From positions 1-50,672 of the forward strand of contig JAGOSH010000005.1 in NCBI GenBank assembly GCA_018062425.1: a stretch of 50,672 nucleotides of DNA. The letters run 5' to 3'. Under the pieces are notes generated by a model that worked only from the letters and a program-made list of their open reading frames with translations, was not told the DNA's origin and searched no databases. Of the stretch, positions 6,985 to 15,233 are shown piece by piece. The stretch's first letter is position 1; each line of letters starts with the position of its first letter. The translations under genes were made by a program, and so were the position numbers. Source of the DNA: Minisyncoccota bacterium (lineage in GTDB: Bacteria; Patescibacteriota; Minisyncoccia; Phycocordibacterales; UBA9973).

Positions 6985-8292
6985 TTATTTGACTAATAAA
7001 AGATCTATCTGACCATTGGCCCTCTGTATTACGTTATCGGAGGTAGATACATTCGACAGCACATCATCCACCATGGATTTAAACACATTGTCGGTGTCGG
7101 CAGGCGAAGGGTCGAACCAGCTTTTGGAATAAAGTGCACTCTTGAAAACATTCGGCATGTATTCATCTGCTAGCTGAGTGGCCAGCAAGTCTCGCCTGGC
7201 CGGCGCGGTGCCAGTAACCCTAGCAAAACTACGAACAAATGAAGCATTCGTCATCGAACCCGCAATCGCCAGCGCCAGTGCCTGATCTTTGGCAAAGGCA
7301 GATATGGCAACACCAGTGACTCGAGATTTGGTGACTTTGAAACTAGCATTCTTCATCTGTGGCATCTCTGCGATTTGTAAGTCCAAGTTTGGATTTCTAT
7401 TCATGAGTCCAGGTAGCTCCGATGCGTAACCGAAATAAAAGGCTAAATTCTCTGAAATAAAGTAGTCTCGAGACTTCGGCAAACCTCTGTGCCAAGAATA
7501 ATTTGGAAGTAACGGATTCGCAAAGCTAGTGTAGTAGTTCAAGGCGCCAACTAATTGCTGGTTATTTTTTGCTTCTTTGATAAGGGTGCTTCTGTATATT
7601 CTGTTTTCATCACGTTCTACGATAGGATTGCCTGTTTGTAAAAACAGAGTAGTGATGATGTCTTTGGCATTGGTTATATTTGCAAATTGTCCCAAAGCCA
7701 CAGCGCTTGTTGTGATTTGGTTAGCGTCATTCTTTTTGGTTAGTTTTGGAATCAAATCGGAAAATTCATTCCAGTTGGAAGGCGGATACACTACACCGTT
7801 GGTGTTTAAAATACTGCGGTTGTAGTACATGATGAGTGGGTCAATAGTCAGCGGTAAAGCCAATATCCCACTAGGCGTGGTAAATATATCCGTAGCACTA
7901 GCGAAGTTTGTTTTGAAATTAGCAGCTGGGTATTTGGCATAAGATATCGCTGTAATCCTGTTCAAATAGCTTCGGGCCAAATCGTCCTGCAACAAGAACA
8001 TGTCCGGACCCTTACCTTCGGCCATAGCTTCTAGTAATTCTTGATTGAAGGTTTCAGGTTCAATAGCATTGTAGACAACAGTAAAATCAGGGTTAGCGCG
8101 GCTGAAGTCTTCAAAGAGATCACGCATGATTGGAGCAGGCACAGTCCCCCACATGGTAACCTTACCCGACAAGGTTGCAGTTTTGCTATCACTACCTATT
8201 TTGATAAAACCGGAAAATGTTAAAAACCCGAGCAGTGCCAAAAACATAAACAAACCTATAAAAACCATCTGAAAGGGTGTTAATTTCTTCAT
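6985..8292 (-). CDS. Membrane-anchored extracellular solute-binding protein (family 1 type)
   Basis: A 435-residue protein with an N-terminal helix (about 9-31) that looks uncleaved (no lipobox). The rest resembles sugar-type ABC substrate-binding proteins: VTMWGTVPAPIMRDLFEDF, GPDMFLLQDD, and LALPLTIDPLIMYYNRSIL (the canonical '.P.......YYN...' hinge segment). No permease or ATPase gene is near, which is common in CPR genomes, so ligand capture without its own transporter, or a shared transporter, must be supposed. The start overlaps the methyltransferase stop by four bases (ATGA), indicating translational coupling. Confidence 0.8.
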   Translation of the reverse strand: MKKLTPFQMVFIGLFMFLALLGFLTFSGFIKIGSDSKTATLSGKVTMWGTVPAPIMRDLFEDFSRANPDFTVVYNAIEPETFNQELLEAMAEGKGPDMFLLQDDLARSYLNRITAISYAKYPAANFKTNFASATDIFTTPSGILALPLTIDPLIMYYNRSILNTNGVVYPPSNWNEFSDLIPKLTKKNDANQITTSAVALGQFANITNAKDIITTLFLQTGNPIVERDENRIYRSTLIKEAKNNQQLVGALNYYTSFANPLLPNYSWHRGLPKSRDYFISENLAFYFGYASELPGLMNRNPNLDLQIAEMPQMKNASFKVTKSRVTGVAISAFAKDQALALAIAGSMTNASFVRSFARVTGTAPARRDLLATQLADEYMPNVFKSALYSKSWFDPSPADTDNVFKSMVDDVLSNVSTSDNVIQRANGQIDLLLVK

Positions 8293-8822
8293 GCGCTTTT
8301 TTTAACTTTAAATATCATACCATAATGATTACTTCCTGCGTCTATGTCTCGATACCATGCGAAGCCTGATTTTTGAAAAAGAGCCAGAACTTTGTCTTTA
8401 GGTACAGTGATGTCTAGATCCCCTGTAGCAATAGCCAACCCCGGAGACCAGTCAACGAACAAGACTTCACCGTCCTGTTTTAATATTCTGGTTAATTCTT
8501 TCATAAAAGTTATCCTGTCAGTCAACTGTGAAAAAACGTTCGATACGATAGCTCGGTCAATAGTTCCAGTTTTTATATGAGTGCCCTCGATTTTCTCTAT
8601 GTCACCCCAGAAACACTCTAGGTTTTCTATCTTTTCATCTTTGGCTTTGTTTTGAACCAAGGTTAAATAATCACGATCTATTTCTATCGCATAAACTTTG
8701 CCGTTCGGAACCATCTTGGCAGAAGCGAGAGCATAAAATCCACTACCGGTGCCCAAGTCAGCTACGAGCATGTTTTCCCGCAAGTCAAAGGCTTTTAAAT
8801 TTTTTACCGGATCAGCGAACAT
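8289..8822 (-). CDS. Class I SAM-dependent methyltransferase
   Basis: A 177-residue protein with the Rossmann motif I VADLGTGSGFYALASAK (about 20-36), the acidic residue ending strand two (VYAIEIDRDYL), motif II-like LECFWGDIEK and motif III-like ILKQDGEVLFVDW. The layout is that of small class I methyltransferases; the closest families by pattern are UbiE-like or PCMT-like, but the substrate cannot be told. It lacks an N-terminal substrate domain. First gene of a coupled unit with the solute-binding protein. Confidence 0.8.
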   Translation of the reverse strand: MFADPVKNLKAFDLRENMLVADLGTGSGFYALASAKMVPNGKVYAIEIDRDYLTLVQNKAKDEKIENLECFWGDIEKIEGTHIKTGTIDRAIVSNVFSQLTDRITFMKELTRILKQDGEVLFVDWSPGLAIATGDLDITVPKDKVLALFQKSGFAWYRDIDAGSNHYGMIFKVKKSA

Positions 8823-8834
8823 ACTATGTCTTAT

Positions 8835-8840
8835 ATTATA
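8835..8840 (-). promoter_or_regulatory. -10 box for the methyltransferase operon
   Basis: TATAAT at 8840-8835 on the minus strand, 12 bases before the ATG at 8822. No good -35 box is visible. Leader of about five bases expected. Confidence 0.5.
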
Positions 8841-8868
8841 GTATGAAATATATTTTATAGCACTAATT

Positions 8869-11325
8869 CTAGGCGCAAGTTATGGAAGCGATGGAGTCGC
8901 CAGAGCGTAGACGCATGATGGTGACACCTTGGGTTTGTCGTCCGAGAGATGGAATGTCTTTGAGAGCAGTCCTGATGACCTGGCCTTTTTTAGACATTGC
9001 GATGAGTTCTTCTTCCTCGCCTGAGAGCACTCGAGTCACAATGAGGCTACCAGTCTTTGGAGTTATTTTGGCAGTTTTAATACCAGAACCACCACGCTTC
9101 TGGACTTTGTATTCTTTGAGCGCAGTTTTCTTGCCGAGACCGTTTTCACTCATAGTCAGGAAAGATCCATCTTTTTTGTCTTTCTTAATTACATCTACAC
9201 CGATAACTTGATCGCTTTTACCTAGTTTGATTGCCCTCACTCCGCCGGCAGTTCGGCCCATTTCCCTGATATCGCTTTCTTTGAATCGTATGGATTGACC
9301 TTTGGTGGTTGCAATCATAACATCGTCCCCTTTCTCGGTAATCAAAGCAGAAATAAGCTCATCGTTTTTGTCGAGTTTGATTGCTATCAAACCGCTGCGT
9401 CTGACATCCTTGAATGATTCACCTGACATTTTCTTGGCGGTGCCATCACGAGTAACCAGCATTAGTGAAATTGGATTTTTCTTGATTTCTTTTGGAAGTG
9501 CCAAAATAGATGTAACCTTCTCGTCGTTTGCCAATGACAAAAAGTTCATAATGGACTTTCCTTTGGTAGCACGTCTACCTTCTGGAATATCGTACATTTT
9601 GATACTGTAAGCCTTGCCTAGGTTGGTGAAGAACAGTACATCGCTGTGAGTTGAACTACTTGTTAGTTGAGTCACGAAGTCTTCTTCTTTAGTTTCCAAA
9701 TCAACTACACCTACCCCACCACGTTTCTGAGAACGGTATTCAGACGGGTCAGTTCGTTTTACATATCCTCCAGCAGTGAACACCAACATGGTTTCTTTGT
9801 CTGGAATTACGTCTTCATCGGAAAGTTCTTTGATTCCGCCTTTGACGATTTTGGTTCTGCGTTCATCAACATATTTGTCTCTGATTTCAACTAGTTCGCT
9901 TGATATAACCTTCAGCATTTTCTTTGGGCTAGATAGCAAATCCTTGATTTCTTTAATGAATGCTTGTTTTTCCTTCAGTTCTTCTTCGATCAGTTTACGC
10001 TCGAGGCCGGCGAGCTTCTGGAGTTTCATTTCCAGAATTGCGGCAGCTTGAAGATCAGAGAATTTAAACTCCTTCATCAGAGCAACCTTTGCAGTAGCAC
10101 CGTCTTTGGAGGCACGAATGGTTTTGATAACTTTGTCTATGAAGTCGAGTGCTTTTTTGAGACCGAGCAGGATGTGTTCCCTTTCTTCTGCTTTACGCAA
10201 GTCGAACTCACTGCGACGTCGAACGACTTCTTGTCTGTGGTGCACAAATTCGGTCAGGATACTCTTGAGCGAAAGTGTCTGTGGTACACCGTCTACCAAA
10301 GCCACGATGTTGAAATTGAAATTTGATTCTAGCTGAGTGTTTTTATAAATATAGTTTAAAACTTTCTGTGGATGAGCGCCGGACTTTAGGTCGATCACAA
10401 CTCGGATATCCCTGGTCGATTCATCGCGCAGGCCTTTAATACCGTCTAATTTCTTTTCCTGTACCAGCTCGGCGATAGCAACCACCAAGTTCTGTTTGTT
10501 TACACGATACGGTATCGAAGTGATGATGATTTGTGAACCACCAGCCTTGCCTTCTACTATCTCAGCTTCACCTCGACAGACTACACCTCCACGGCCAGAT
10601 GAATACGCGTGCAACATGTCTTTGTAACCATAAGCCACACCCCCGGTTGGAAAGTCTGGACCTTTTACAAATTGCATCAAATCTTCAGTGGTAGCTTCGG
10701 GATTGTCGATCAAATGAGTAGTAGCATCAATAACTTCAGACAGGTTGTGTGGTGGTATGTTTGTAGCCATACCAACAGCAATACCGAGTGTTCCGTTTAA
10801 AAGGAGTGCTGGCACGGCAGCAGGAAGAACTGTTGGCTCTTTACGAGTCTGGTCGTAGTTCGGGCGCCATTCTACAGTGTCCTTCTCGAGGTCACGTAAC
10901 ATTTCACTGGAAACCTTGGCCATTTTTGCTTCGGTATAACGCATAGCAGCAGCGTTGTCGCCGTCTATCGAACCGAAGTTTCCTTGACCTAATACAAATG
11001 GATAACGATATGAAAATTCCTGTGCCATACCTACCATAGAATCATACACAGCTACGTCACCATGAGGGTGATATTTACCTAGTACGTCACCGACTACAGT
11101 AGCTGACTTTCGGAAACGTGAAGCATAGGTCAGTCCCATCTCATGCATGGAATACAAAATTCTGCGATGAACTGGTTTGAGTCCGTCTCGGACATCGGGT
11201 AGGGCGCGCGAGGTTATAACCGACATCGCATAGGCGAGGTAGGATTCTTTCATTTCGGCGATGATGTCTACTGGTCGAACACTATCTTTTTTTATTTCAA
11301 CTGGTTCTTTATTATTCTTCGCCAT
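8869..11325 (-). CDS. gyrA: DNA gyrase subunit A
   Basis: An 818-residue protein, usual length. It introduces negative supercoils with GyrB. Visible landmarks: the N-terminal [21 protein letters not shown], the winged-helix region with [13 protein letters not shown] (about 86-98), the catalytic tyrosine in [10 protein letters not shown] (Tyr130), coiled-coil tower residues around 370-480, and a C-terminal beta-pinwheel with the GyrA-box QKRGGVG (near 530) and a later QKRGGSG blade motif. The position equal to E. coli Ser83 is Val91; Asp87 is kept as Asp95. The ATG lies inside the end of the upstream small gene (14-base overlap). GyrB is not in this window. Confidence 0.97.
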   Translation of the reverse strand: MAKNNKEPVEIKKDSVRPVDIIAEMKESYLAYAMSVITSRALPDVRDGLKPVHRRILYSMHEMGLTYASRFRKSATVVGDVLGKYHPHGDVAVYDSMVGMAQEFSYRYPFVLGQGNFGSIDGDNAAAMRYTEAKMAKVSSEMLRDLEKDTVEWRPNYDQTRKEPTVLPAAVPALLLNGTLGIAVGMATNIPPHNLSEVIDATTHLIDNPEATTEDLMQFVKGPDFPTGGVAYGYKDMLHAYSSGRGGVVCRGEAEIVEGKAGGSQIIITSIPYRVNKQNLVVAIAELVQEKKLDGIKGLRDESTRDIRVVIDLKSGAHPQKVLNYIYKNTQLESNFNFNIVALVDGVPQTLSLKSILTEFVHHRQEVVRRRSEFDLRKAEEREHILLGLKKALDFIDKVIKTIRASKDGATAKVALMKEFKFSDLQAAAILEMKLQKLAGLERKLIEEELKEKQAFIKEIKDLLSSPKKMLKVISSELVEIRDKYVDERRTKIVKGGIKELSDEDVIPDKETMLVFTAGGYVKRTDPSEYRSQKRGGVGVVDLETKEEDFVTQLTSSSTHSDVLFFTNLGKAYSIKMYDIPEGRRATKGKSIMNFLSLANDEKVTSILALPKEIKKNPISLMLVTRDGTAKKMSGESFKDVRRSGLIAIKLDKNDELISALITEKGDDVMIATTKGQSIRFKESDIREMGRTAGGVRAIKLGKSDQVIGVDVIKKDKKDGSFLTMSENGLGKKTALKEYKVQKRGGSGIKTAKITPKTGSLIVTRVLSGEEEELIAMSKKGQVIRTALKDIPSLGRQTQGVTIMRLRSGDSIASITCA

Positions 11326-11620
11326 TTTCGAGTGTTGATTTTAATTCTGTTACATTTTCGGTATTACTACTACCATAATCTATTGCCGGGGTTGATTCTT
11401 GGAATGCGCTATAACTACCAGCCACTTGACTGCCGAACTCAACAAAAGGTTTCGCACTCTGCTCTAATTCAATCTTTGTTTCTGGGCTCTGGAAATCATA
11501 CCTCAAGGTCAGGGTCCACAGACCAAATACAATAAAACTGAACACAATCATACTGAAATGTAGTATTGTGCGTCTCTCTTTTATTGGCAAATCTCTTAAT
11601 TTATTAACTGTTTTTCTCAT
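11312..11620 (-). CDS. Small single-pass membrane protein upstream of gyrA
   Basis: A 102-residue protein: basic N-terminus ([18 protein letters not shown]), one membrane helix (about 20-40: [20 protein letters not shown]) and a polar acidic tail. The family is not recognised. It starts ten bases after the MBL-like gene ends and overlaps the gyrA start by 14 bases, so the three are an operon with translational coupling into gyrA. Confidence 0.7.
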   Translation of the reverse strand: MRKTVNKLRDLPIKERRTILHFSMIVFSFIVFGLWTLTLRYDFQSPETKIELEQSAKPFVEFGSQVAGSYSAFQESTPAIDYGSSNTENVTELKSTLENGEE

Positions 11621-11630
11621 ATATAAAAAA

Positions 11631-12266
11631 TTAAACTGCTTGTAATACGACCACCTGACCTTCTTTGCCCTCTAAATCTTTTCGTTTTAATGTCAGCTTG
11701 TCTGCCGTGTCTGGATTCTCTTGCCCAATTTCTTTCAAGAAAACTTTAAGTGTGGCAGCGTCATAATCCATAGGAATGATCAGTTTCGGTTCGAGCGATG
11801 AAGCCAACCTAGCGGCTGCTTTCGCGTCAATTAAATCATCACCTAAAATTGGAATAAATAGGATATCTGGCTCACCGATTGATTCACCTGCTTCTTTGGA
11901 TATAGTGCTATTGGAAAGAGCGCCAAGAAAACAAATATTGATCCCATCCACTGCAAAAGAATAGATGGTGTTTACGTATTTTTTTGGTTTTTGTGGGCCA
12001 TCTGATAAAATCCCTTTAACAAAAATATCTTTGACTTCGTAGTCCCCTGGTCCACGGATAACAAAAGGCTCTCTCTCGCCGTAAGCCAACTGCTCTACTC
12101 CATTATAATCCGGATGATTCGTAGTCAAAAGCGCGATGTCAGCACCAAAGCGTGCGGTGATGCCAGACTTAGATTCCCGACTAACAGGATTGATGGCCAA
12201 AACCATCTCTCCTTGACCGATTTTGAAAAATTGTTTGCCGTAATATGTAATAATCATTACTTGCAT
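11631..12266 (-). CDS. MBL-fold protein with degenerate metal site
   Basis: A 211-residue protein with the fold pattern of the small metallo-beta-lactamase family (UlaG/YtkL-like): IITYYGKQFFKIGQG start, ALLTTNHPDYNGV at the place of HxHxDH, ICFLGALSN at the place of the 'H/G-D' strand, and LIIPMDYDA at the place of the terminal PxHYD. Several canonical metal ligands are replaced (no HxHxDH; Asp instead of His in PMDYD), so it is probably not a normal zinc hydrolase. An alternative start is the ATG three codons downstream (MIITYY). First gene of the gyrA operon; divergent from rpsA. Confidence 0.65.
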   Translation of the reverse strand: MQVMIITYYGKQFFKIGQGEMVLAINPVSRESKSGITARFGADIALLTTNHPDYNGVEQLAYGEREPFVIRGPGDYEVKDIFVKGILSDGPQKPKKYVNTIYSFAVDGINICFLGALSNSTISKEAGESIGEPDILFIPILGDDLIDAKAAARLASSLEPKLIIPMDYDAATLKVFLKEIGQENPDTADKLTLKRKDLEGKEGQVVVLQAV

Positions 12267-12299
12267 AATAACATATTTTTTGTTAGTCTCATAGTATTA

Positions 12300-12399
12300 A
12301 AAGCAGGATTTAGGGTAACCCTTTTAGCTTATTTTTCCACACTTAGTGGGGAGGCGAAAAGAACCTAAAACCCATATCCGCTTTCAAGCGGATTTTTTT
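12300..12399 (+). promoter_or_regulatory. rpsA leader with terminator-like hairpin touching the start codon
   Basis: A perfect stem, ATCCGCT (12376-12382) with AGCGGAT (12387-12393), is followed by seven T's ending at the base before the rpsA ATG at 12400. No plus-strand gene lies upstream, so the hairpin can only act on the rpsA leader. GGAT-T-TTAGG-like bases at 12306-12314 can pair with CCTAAA (12364-12369) and ATCC (12376-12379), which would break the terminator stem. This is the layout of an attenuator or riboswitch. A second small stem CCAC/GTGG lies around 12337-12350. TAGTAT at 12292-12297 is a possible -10 box. Confidence 0.55.
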
Positions 12400-13488
12400 A
12401 TGCAAAAAGAACCAATAGTAGTAGAGGAAAATTTAGTCTTAAAATCAGTAACTGACCGAAGCCAGAGCAAGCCCGAAGTAGGGTCCTTGGTAGAAGGAGC
12501 AGTTATTTTGGTTAAGAAATCATCAGTTTATGTTGATCTAGCACCTTTTGGTACTGGTATCATCTACGGCCGAGAATTCATCAACGCCAAGGACATTATC
12601 AAGAAGATAAACCTAGGCGACAGCATCAAGGCTAAAGTCGTTGAAGTTGAGAACGAAGACGGTTACATCGAATTGTCTCTAAAGGAGGCAAAACAAGCCC
12701 TAGCTTGGAGTGAAGCCGAGAAAGCTATCAAGAACAAGACCGCACTAGAACTCGAAGTAAAAGAAGCAAACAAAGGTGGCCTTATCCTAGAATGGCAAGG
12801 CATCCAGGGCTTCTTGCCAGCGTCTCAATTGAAAGCTGACCACTACCCTCGCGTACTGGACTCAGATAAAGACAAGATATTGAAAGAACTCAAGAAATTG
12901 GTAGGTGAGAAGATTTCTGTAATGATAATCTCTAGTCTGCCAAAGGAAGGCAAACTCATATTCTCTGAAAAAGACAACAACCCAGAAGAGAAAAAAGAAA
13001 TTCTAAGCAAATATGAGATCGGAGACGATTTGGAATGCGAAATTGCTGGTATTGTAGACTTCGGCGTATTCCTAAAGCTAGAAGACAACCTAGAAGGCCT
13101 AGTGCACATTTCTGAACTCGACTGGGGCTTGGTAGAAGACCCAAGATCTATGTTTAAAGTGGGCGAGAAGGTGAAAGCTAAGGTAATCGAAATAAAAGAT
13201 GGTAAAGTATCACTTTCTATCAAAGCGCTCAAGGAAAACCCTTGGAAGGAGTTTGAAGGAAAGCTAAAGAAGGGCGACATCATCAAAGGAGTCGTTATAA
13301 AGTACAACAAACACGGAGCCTTGGTATCCATCAAGGAAGGTGTAGCTGGACTAGTACACAACTCAACCTTTGGCACCGAATCCAAACTACGTGAAGCATT
13401 AGAACTCGGCAAGACTTACAACTTCCAGATTACCCTATTTGAACCAAAGGATCACAAAATGACCTTAGTTTTCCTAGACCAAAAGTAA
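12400..13488 (+). CDS. rpsA: Ribosomal protein S1 homologue (four S1 domains)
   Basis: A 362-residue protein starting MQKEPIVVEEN. S1 binds mRNA on the small subunit. Four S1-type OB domains are visible: about 22-95 (VGSLVEGAVILVKKSSVYVD...EDGYIELSLKEA), 107-180 (LPASQL motif), 195-270 (GVFLKLEDNLEGLVHISELD, the most canonical) and 283-360 (GALVSIKEGVAGLVHNS). E. coli S1 has six; four is usual for this lineage. An in-frame GTG at 12346 would add 18 residues but would encode the terminator-like hairpin, so the ATG at 12400 is preferred. S1 may matter more than usual here because the 16S lacks an anti-Shine-Dalgarno. Confidence 0.9.
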   Translation: MQKEPIVVEENLVLKSVTDRSQSKPEVGSLVEGAVILVKKSSVYVDLAPFGTGIIYGREFINAKDIIKKINLGDSIKAKVVEVENEDGYIELSLKEAKQALAWSEAEKAIKNKTALELEVKEANKGGLILEWQGIQGFLPASQLKADHYPRVLDSDKDKILKELKKLVGEKISVMIISSLPKEGKLIFSEKDNNPEEKKEILSKYEIGDDLECEIAGIVDFGVFLKLEDNLEGLVHISELDWGLVEDPRSMFKVGEKVKAKVIEIKDGKVSLSIKALKENPWKEFEGKLKKGDIIKGVVIKYNKHGALVSIKEGVAGLVHNSTFGTESKLREALELGKTYNFQITLFEPKDHKMTLVFLDQK

Positions 13489-13507
13489 TTCCGGTAGTAG
13501 CCTAAAC

Positions 13508-13541
13508 ACAAAAAACCCTCGACCTAGGTCGAGGGTTTTTT
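13508..13541. terminator. Bidirectional terminator between rpsA and the lysozyme-like gene
   Basis: A perfect inverted repeat AAAAAACCCTCGACCT/AGGTCGAGGGTTTTTT, with U-runs in both directions between convergent genes. Confidence 0.95.
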
Positions 13542-13569
13542 GATTAGTATTTTATTTAAAAAGTATTTA

Positions 13570-14211
13570 TTAGACTTCTTTGTCCTCTGGATTTTCTCCT
13601 AGATCAACTGGGCCGATGGCATCCATGATTTTCATAACCTGTTCAGGATATTTCAAAACGATATGGGCTGGATTATATGTCCGTAATATTTCATAGGTAC
13701 TTTTACCTTCGTAATATCTTTTTGTTTTTGGATTTTTACCACCTAGATTTTTAGCAATTACCTCAATAGATTGCTCATAAGATTCAAAGTTAATCTTGCA
13801 GGAACCCCAACCAAAAGCACTAAATGTAACTTTTTTGCAGGCATTGATACCACCACTTGATTCACGCTGAGCAATTGCGGGCAACAAACGCCAGTCGAGC
13901 TCATGCTTCTCGGCTTCTTCTACCATCTTTCGAGCAATGTCCATACCAGCAAGAGGCGCCTTCCTTGAAGTAAAGTAGGCATTTATAGCCTCCGCGCGCA
14001 ATTCATTGATATTAGTTTTTGGTTCTACTGCTTGGTTAAGAGCGAGTAGTCCAGCCACTTCAGTATTCGTTTTTTGAAATAATGCGACCTGTGGGCCAAA
14101 GGTCATCTGTGGCTGATTACTTGGTGGTAAACCACCGAGAGGCAAAGTTACAGAGACTAGTGGCAAAACAATAAAAGATTCCACAAATCGTATTAAGTTT
14201 TTCTTTTCCAT
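13570..14211 (-). CDS. Secreted lysozyme-like (transglycosylase/glucosaminidase fold) protein
   Basis: A 213-residue protein starting MEKKNLIRFVESF with a hydrophobic signal-like segment (about 11-30). The domain from about 85 to 195 carries the lysozyme-like pattern: WRLLPAIAQRESSGG (catalytic Glu in QRESSGG), CKKVTFSAFGWGSCKINF, then SYEQSIEVIAKNL, YYEGKSTYEILRTYNP. This matches muramidase-like domains that cut peptidoglycan. A pair of cysteines (in ACKK and GSCK) could form a disulfide. The frame is open further upstream (to 14295), but that stretch encodes the structured leader, so the downstream ATG is chosen. It is expressed from a strong promoter with a leader of about 116 bases. Confidence 0.75.
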   Translation of the reverse strand: MEKKNLIRFVESFIVLPLVSVTLPLGGLPPSNQPQMTFGPQVALFQKTNTEVAGLLALNQAVEPKTNINELRAEAINAYFTSRKAPLAGMDIARKMVEEAEKHELDWRLLPAIAQRESSGGINACKKVTFSAFGWGSCKINFESYEQSIEVIAKNLGGKNPKTKRYYEGKSTYEILRTYNPAHIVLKYPEQVMKIMDAIGPVDLGENPEDKEV

Positions 14212-14327
14212 ATTGGGACAGTTGTGCTCTGCCAAACCGGTAACTGATTGTTTTTCGCATACCTGCAAGCAGGCCTTAAACGAAAAAACCCTCATATATA
14301 AGCCTGTGGCTTATACCTTTGGGTTAT
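14212..14327 (-). promoter_or_regulatory. Structured leader with terminator/antiterminator-like pairings
   Basis: On the minus strand, AACCC (14325-14321) pairs with GGGTT (14291-14287) around an inner hairpin ATAAGCC/GGCTTAT (14304-14298 and 14314-14308), and a run of six U's follows: a terminator shape. The U-run plus CG (14288-14281) can alternatively pair with CGAAAAA (14257-14251) around a CCTGC/GCAGG stem (14262-14273). Such mutually exclusive stems are typical of riboswitches and attenuators. I could not match it to ydaO (c-di-AMP) or another class, although c-di-AMP riboswitches often control cell-wall lytic enzymes. Confidence 0.55.
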
Positions 14328-14333
14328 GTCTAT

Positions 14334-14362
14334 ATACTAGCATACTTGATACCTTTCGTCAA
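14334..14362 (-). promoter_or_regulatory. Promoter of the lysozyme-like gene
   Basis: On the minus strand: -35 TTGACG (14362-14357), 17 bases, -10 TAGTAT (14339-14334), with TGC before the -10 box. Confidence 0.75.
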
Positions 14363-14550
14363 TAGTTATGCCATGTTTTTTTAGTATGTCAAATGTAAAA
14401 TATGTTGTTAAATAAGGCTATTCTAGCATTCAATGTTTGACAACTAACATAAAAATATGTCTAATATTATGTGGGGAAAACATTCTCGGCTACTTAACAG
14501 GCCTCCCCCACCCCCGCAGTGCCACGAACCCAGGTTTTACTAGGCCAAAT
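14363..14550. other. Intergenic spacer between divergent promoters
   Basis: No gene recognised. It contains a further TTGACA on the minus strand (near 14380) without a convincing -10 box, and a C-rich patch at 14500-14520. Confidence 0.5.
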
Positions 14551-14579
14551 TTGACAAAAGCCCAAAAATATAGTATCTT
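14551..14579 (+). promoter_or_regulatory. Promoter of the Nudix gene
   Basis: -35 TTGACA (14551-14556), 17 bases, -10 TATCTT (14574-14579). Leader of about 60 bases to the ATG at 14647, no Shine-Dalgarno. Confidence 0.7.
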
Positions 14580-14646
14580 TTCACTAATTTAAACCCCGAC
14601 TTCCTCAAGAAATCGGTTCACTTCTTTCAAAATAAACTTTCCTTTT

Positions 14647-15165
14647 ATGAAAGCAAACCCGTGTGACAATGGATTGTGCCGCGATGGTGCCTTTGGCATT
14701 TTTTACGTAGGCAGCCTTGAAAGATTTCGAGATATCGAAGTTTTTTTAGGAAAAAGAGAAGACGGATTCTTTGAGTTATTAGGTGGAGGATTCGATCTTA
14801 CCGATCTAACCCCCGAAAAAGCCATTTCAAGAGAACTGCTTGAAGAAGCAAGCCTTCACGTTGAAGGGATGACGTATTTTTGTCACATGGCCCAAAAATT
14901 ACCTTTTTTGGGAACAGGAGAAAAAGGACACGTCTTTTACTTTGCTAAACAAGTAGAAAAAGATTGGGCAAAAAATGCAGTGCCAAGCCACGAACACACA
15001 GAACTGGCTTGGCACAAGTTGTCTGATATTTTTGAGGCTGGAGACTCTTTATACAAAACCTCCACTTTAAGAATACTTATGCACTTTTTACATTTTTTGT
15101 CTGACTCGAAGTTTAGATTTGGCATACTTGGAGAAAAACTCGGTTTTAATGAATATCTTTTCTAA
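14647..15165 (+). CDS. Nudix hydrolase-like protein
   Basis: A 172-residue protein. Nudix enzymes hydrolyse nucleoside diphosphates linked to another group. The core GGGFDLTDLTPEKAISRELLEEASL (shown in two parts: GGGFDLTDL at about 46 and SRELLEEASL at about 61) keeps the REXXEE metal-binding helix. The spacing between the glycines and RE is one longer than the canonical GX5EX7RE, and the usual Gly after EE is Ser. FFELLGGGFD before the box is typical. It is followed by a hairpin and the MurU-like nucleotidyltransferase 68 bases downstream. The substrate is unknown. Confidence 0.75.
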   Translation: MKANPCDNGLCRDGAFGIFYVGSLERFRDIEVFLGKREDGFFELLGGGFDLTDLTPEKAISRELLEEASLHVEGMTYFCHMAQKLPFLGTGEKGHVFYFAKQVEKDWAKNAVPSHEHTELAWHKLSDIFEAGDSLYKTSTLRILMHFLHFLSDSKFRFGILGEKLGFNEYLF

Positions 15166-15185
15166 AACCACCGTTTATCTAACCC

Positions 15186-15222
15186 TAGCACCCGCATTGG
15201 ACTCAGTCCGATGTGGGTGCTA
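15186..15222 (+). terminator. Hairpin between the Nudix and nucleotidyltransferase genes
   Basis: TAGCACCC-CAT-GGAC pairs with GTCC-ATG-GGGTGCTA across a three-base loop with few mismatches. The following T-rich tract is interrupted (TTATTTTA), and the next ATG is only eleven bases away, so it may be a partial terminator or a translation-affecting stem. Confidence 0.6.
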
Positions 15223-15233
15223 TTATTTTATAG

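Noticed and set aside
8289-8292. Recoded TGA (glycine code as in Gracilibacteria)
   Set aside because: TGA acts as a stop in several genes with sensible C-termini; Trp uses TGG.
12346-12399. Alternative GTG start for rpsA adding 18 residues
   Set aside because: That segment encodes the hairpin and its U-run; the ATG at 12400 gives the expected S1 start.
14212-14295. N-terminal extension of the lysozyme-like gene
   Set aside because: It would translate the structured leader; the downstream ATG is followed by a signal-like segment.
14212-14330. ydaO (c-di-AMP) riboswitch
   Set aside because: The functional context fits, but the conserved ydaO segments could not be matched.
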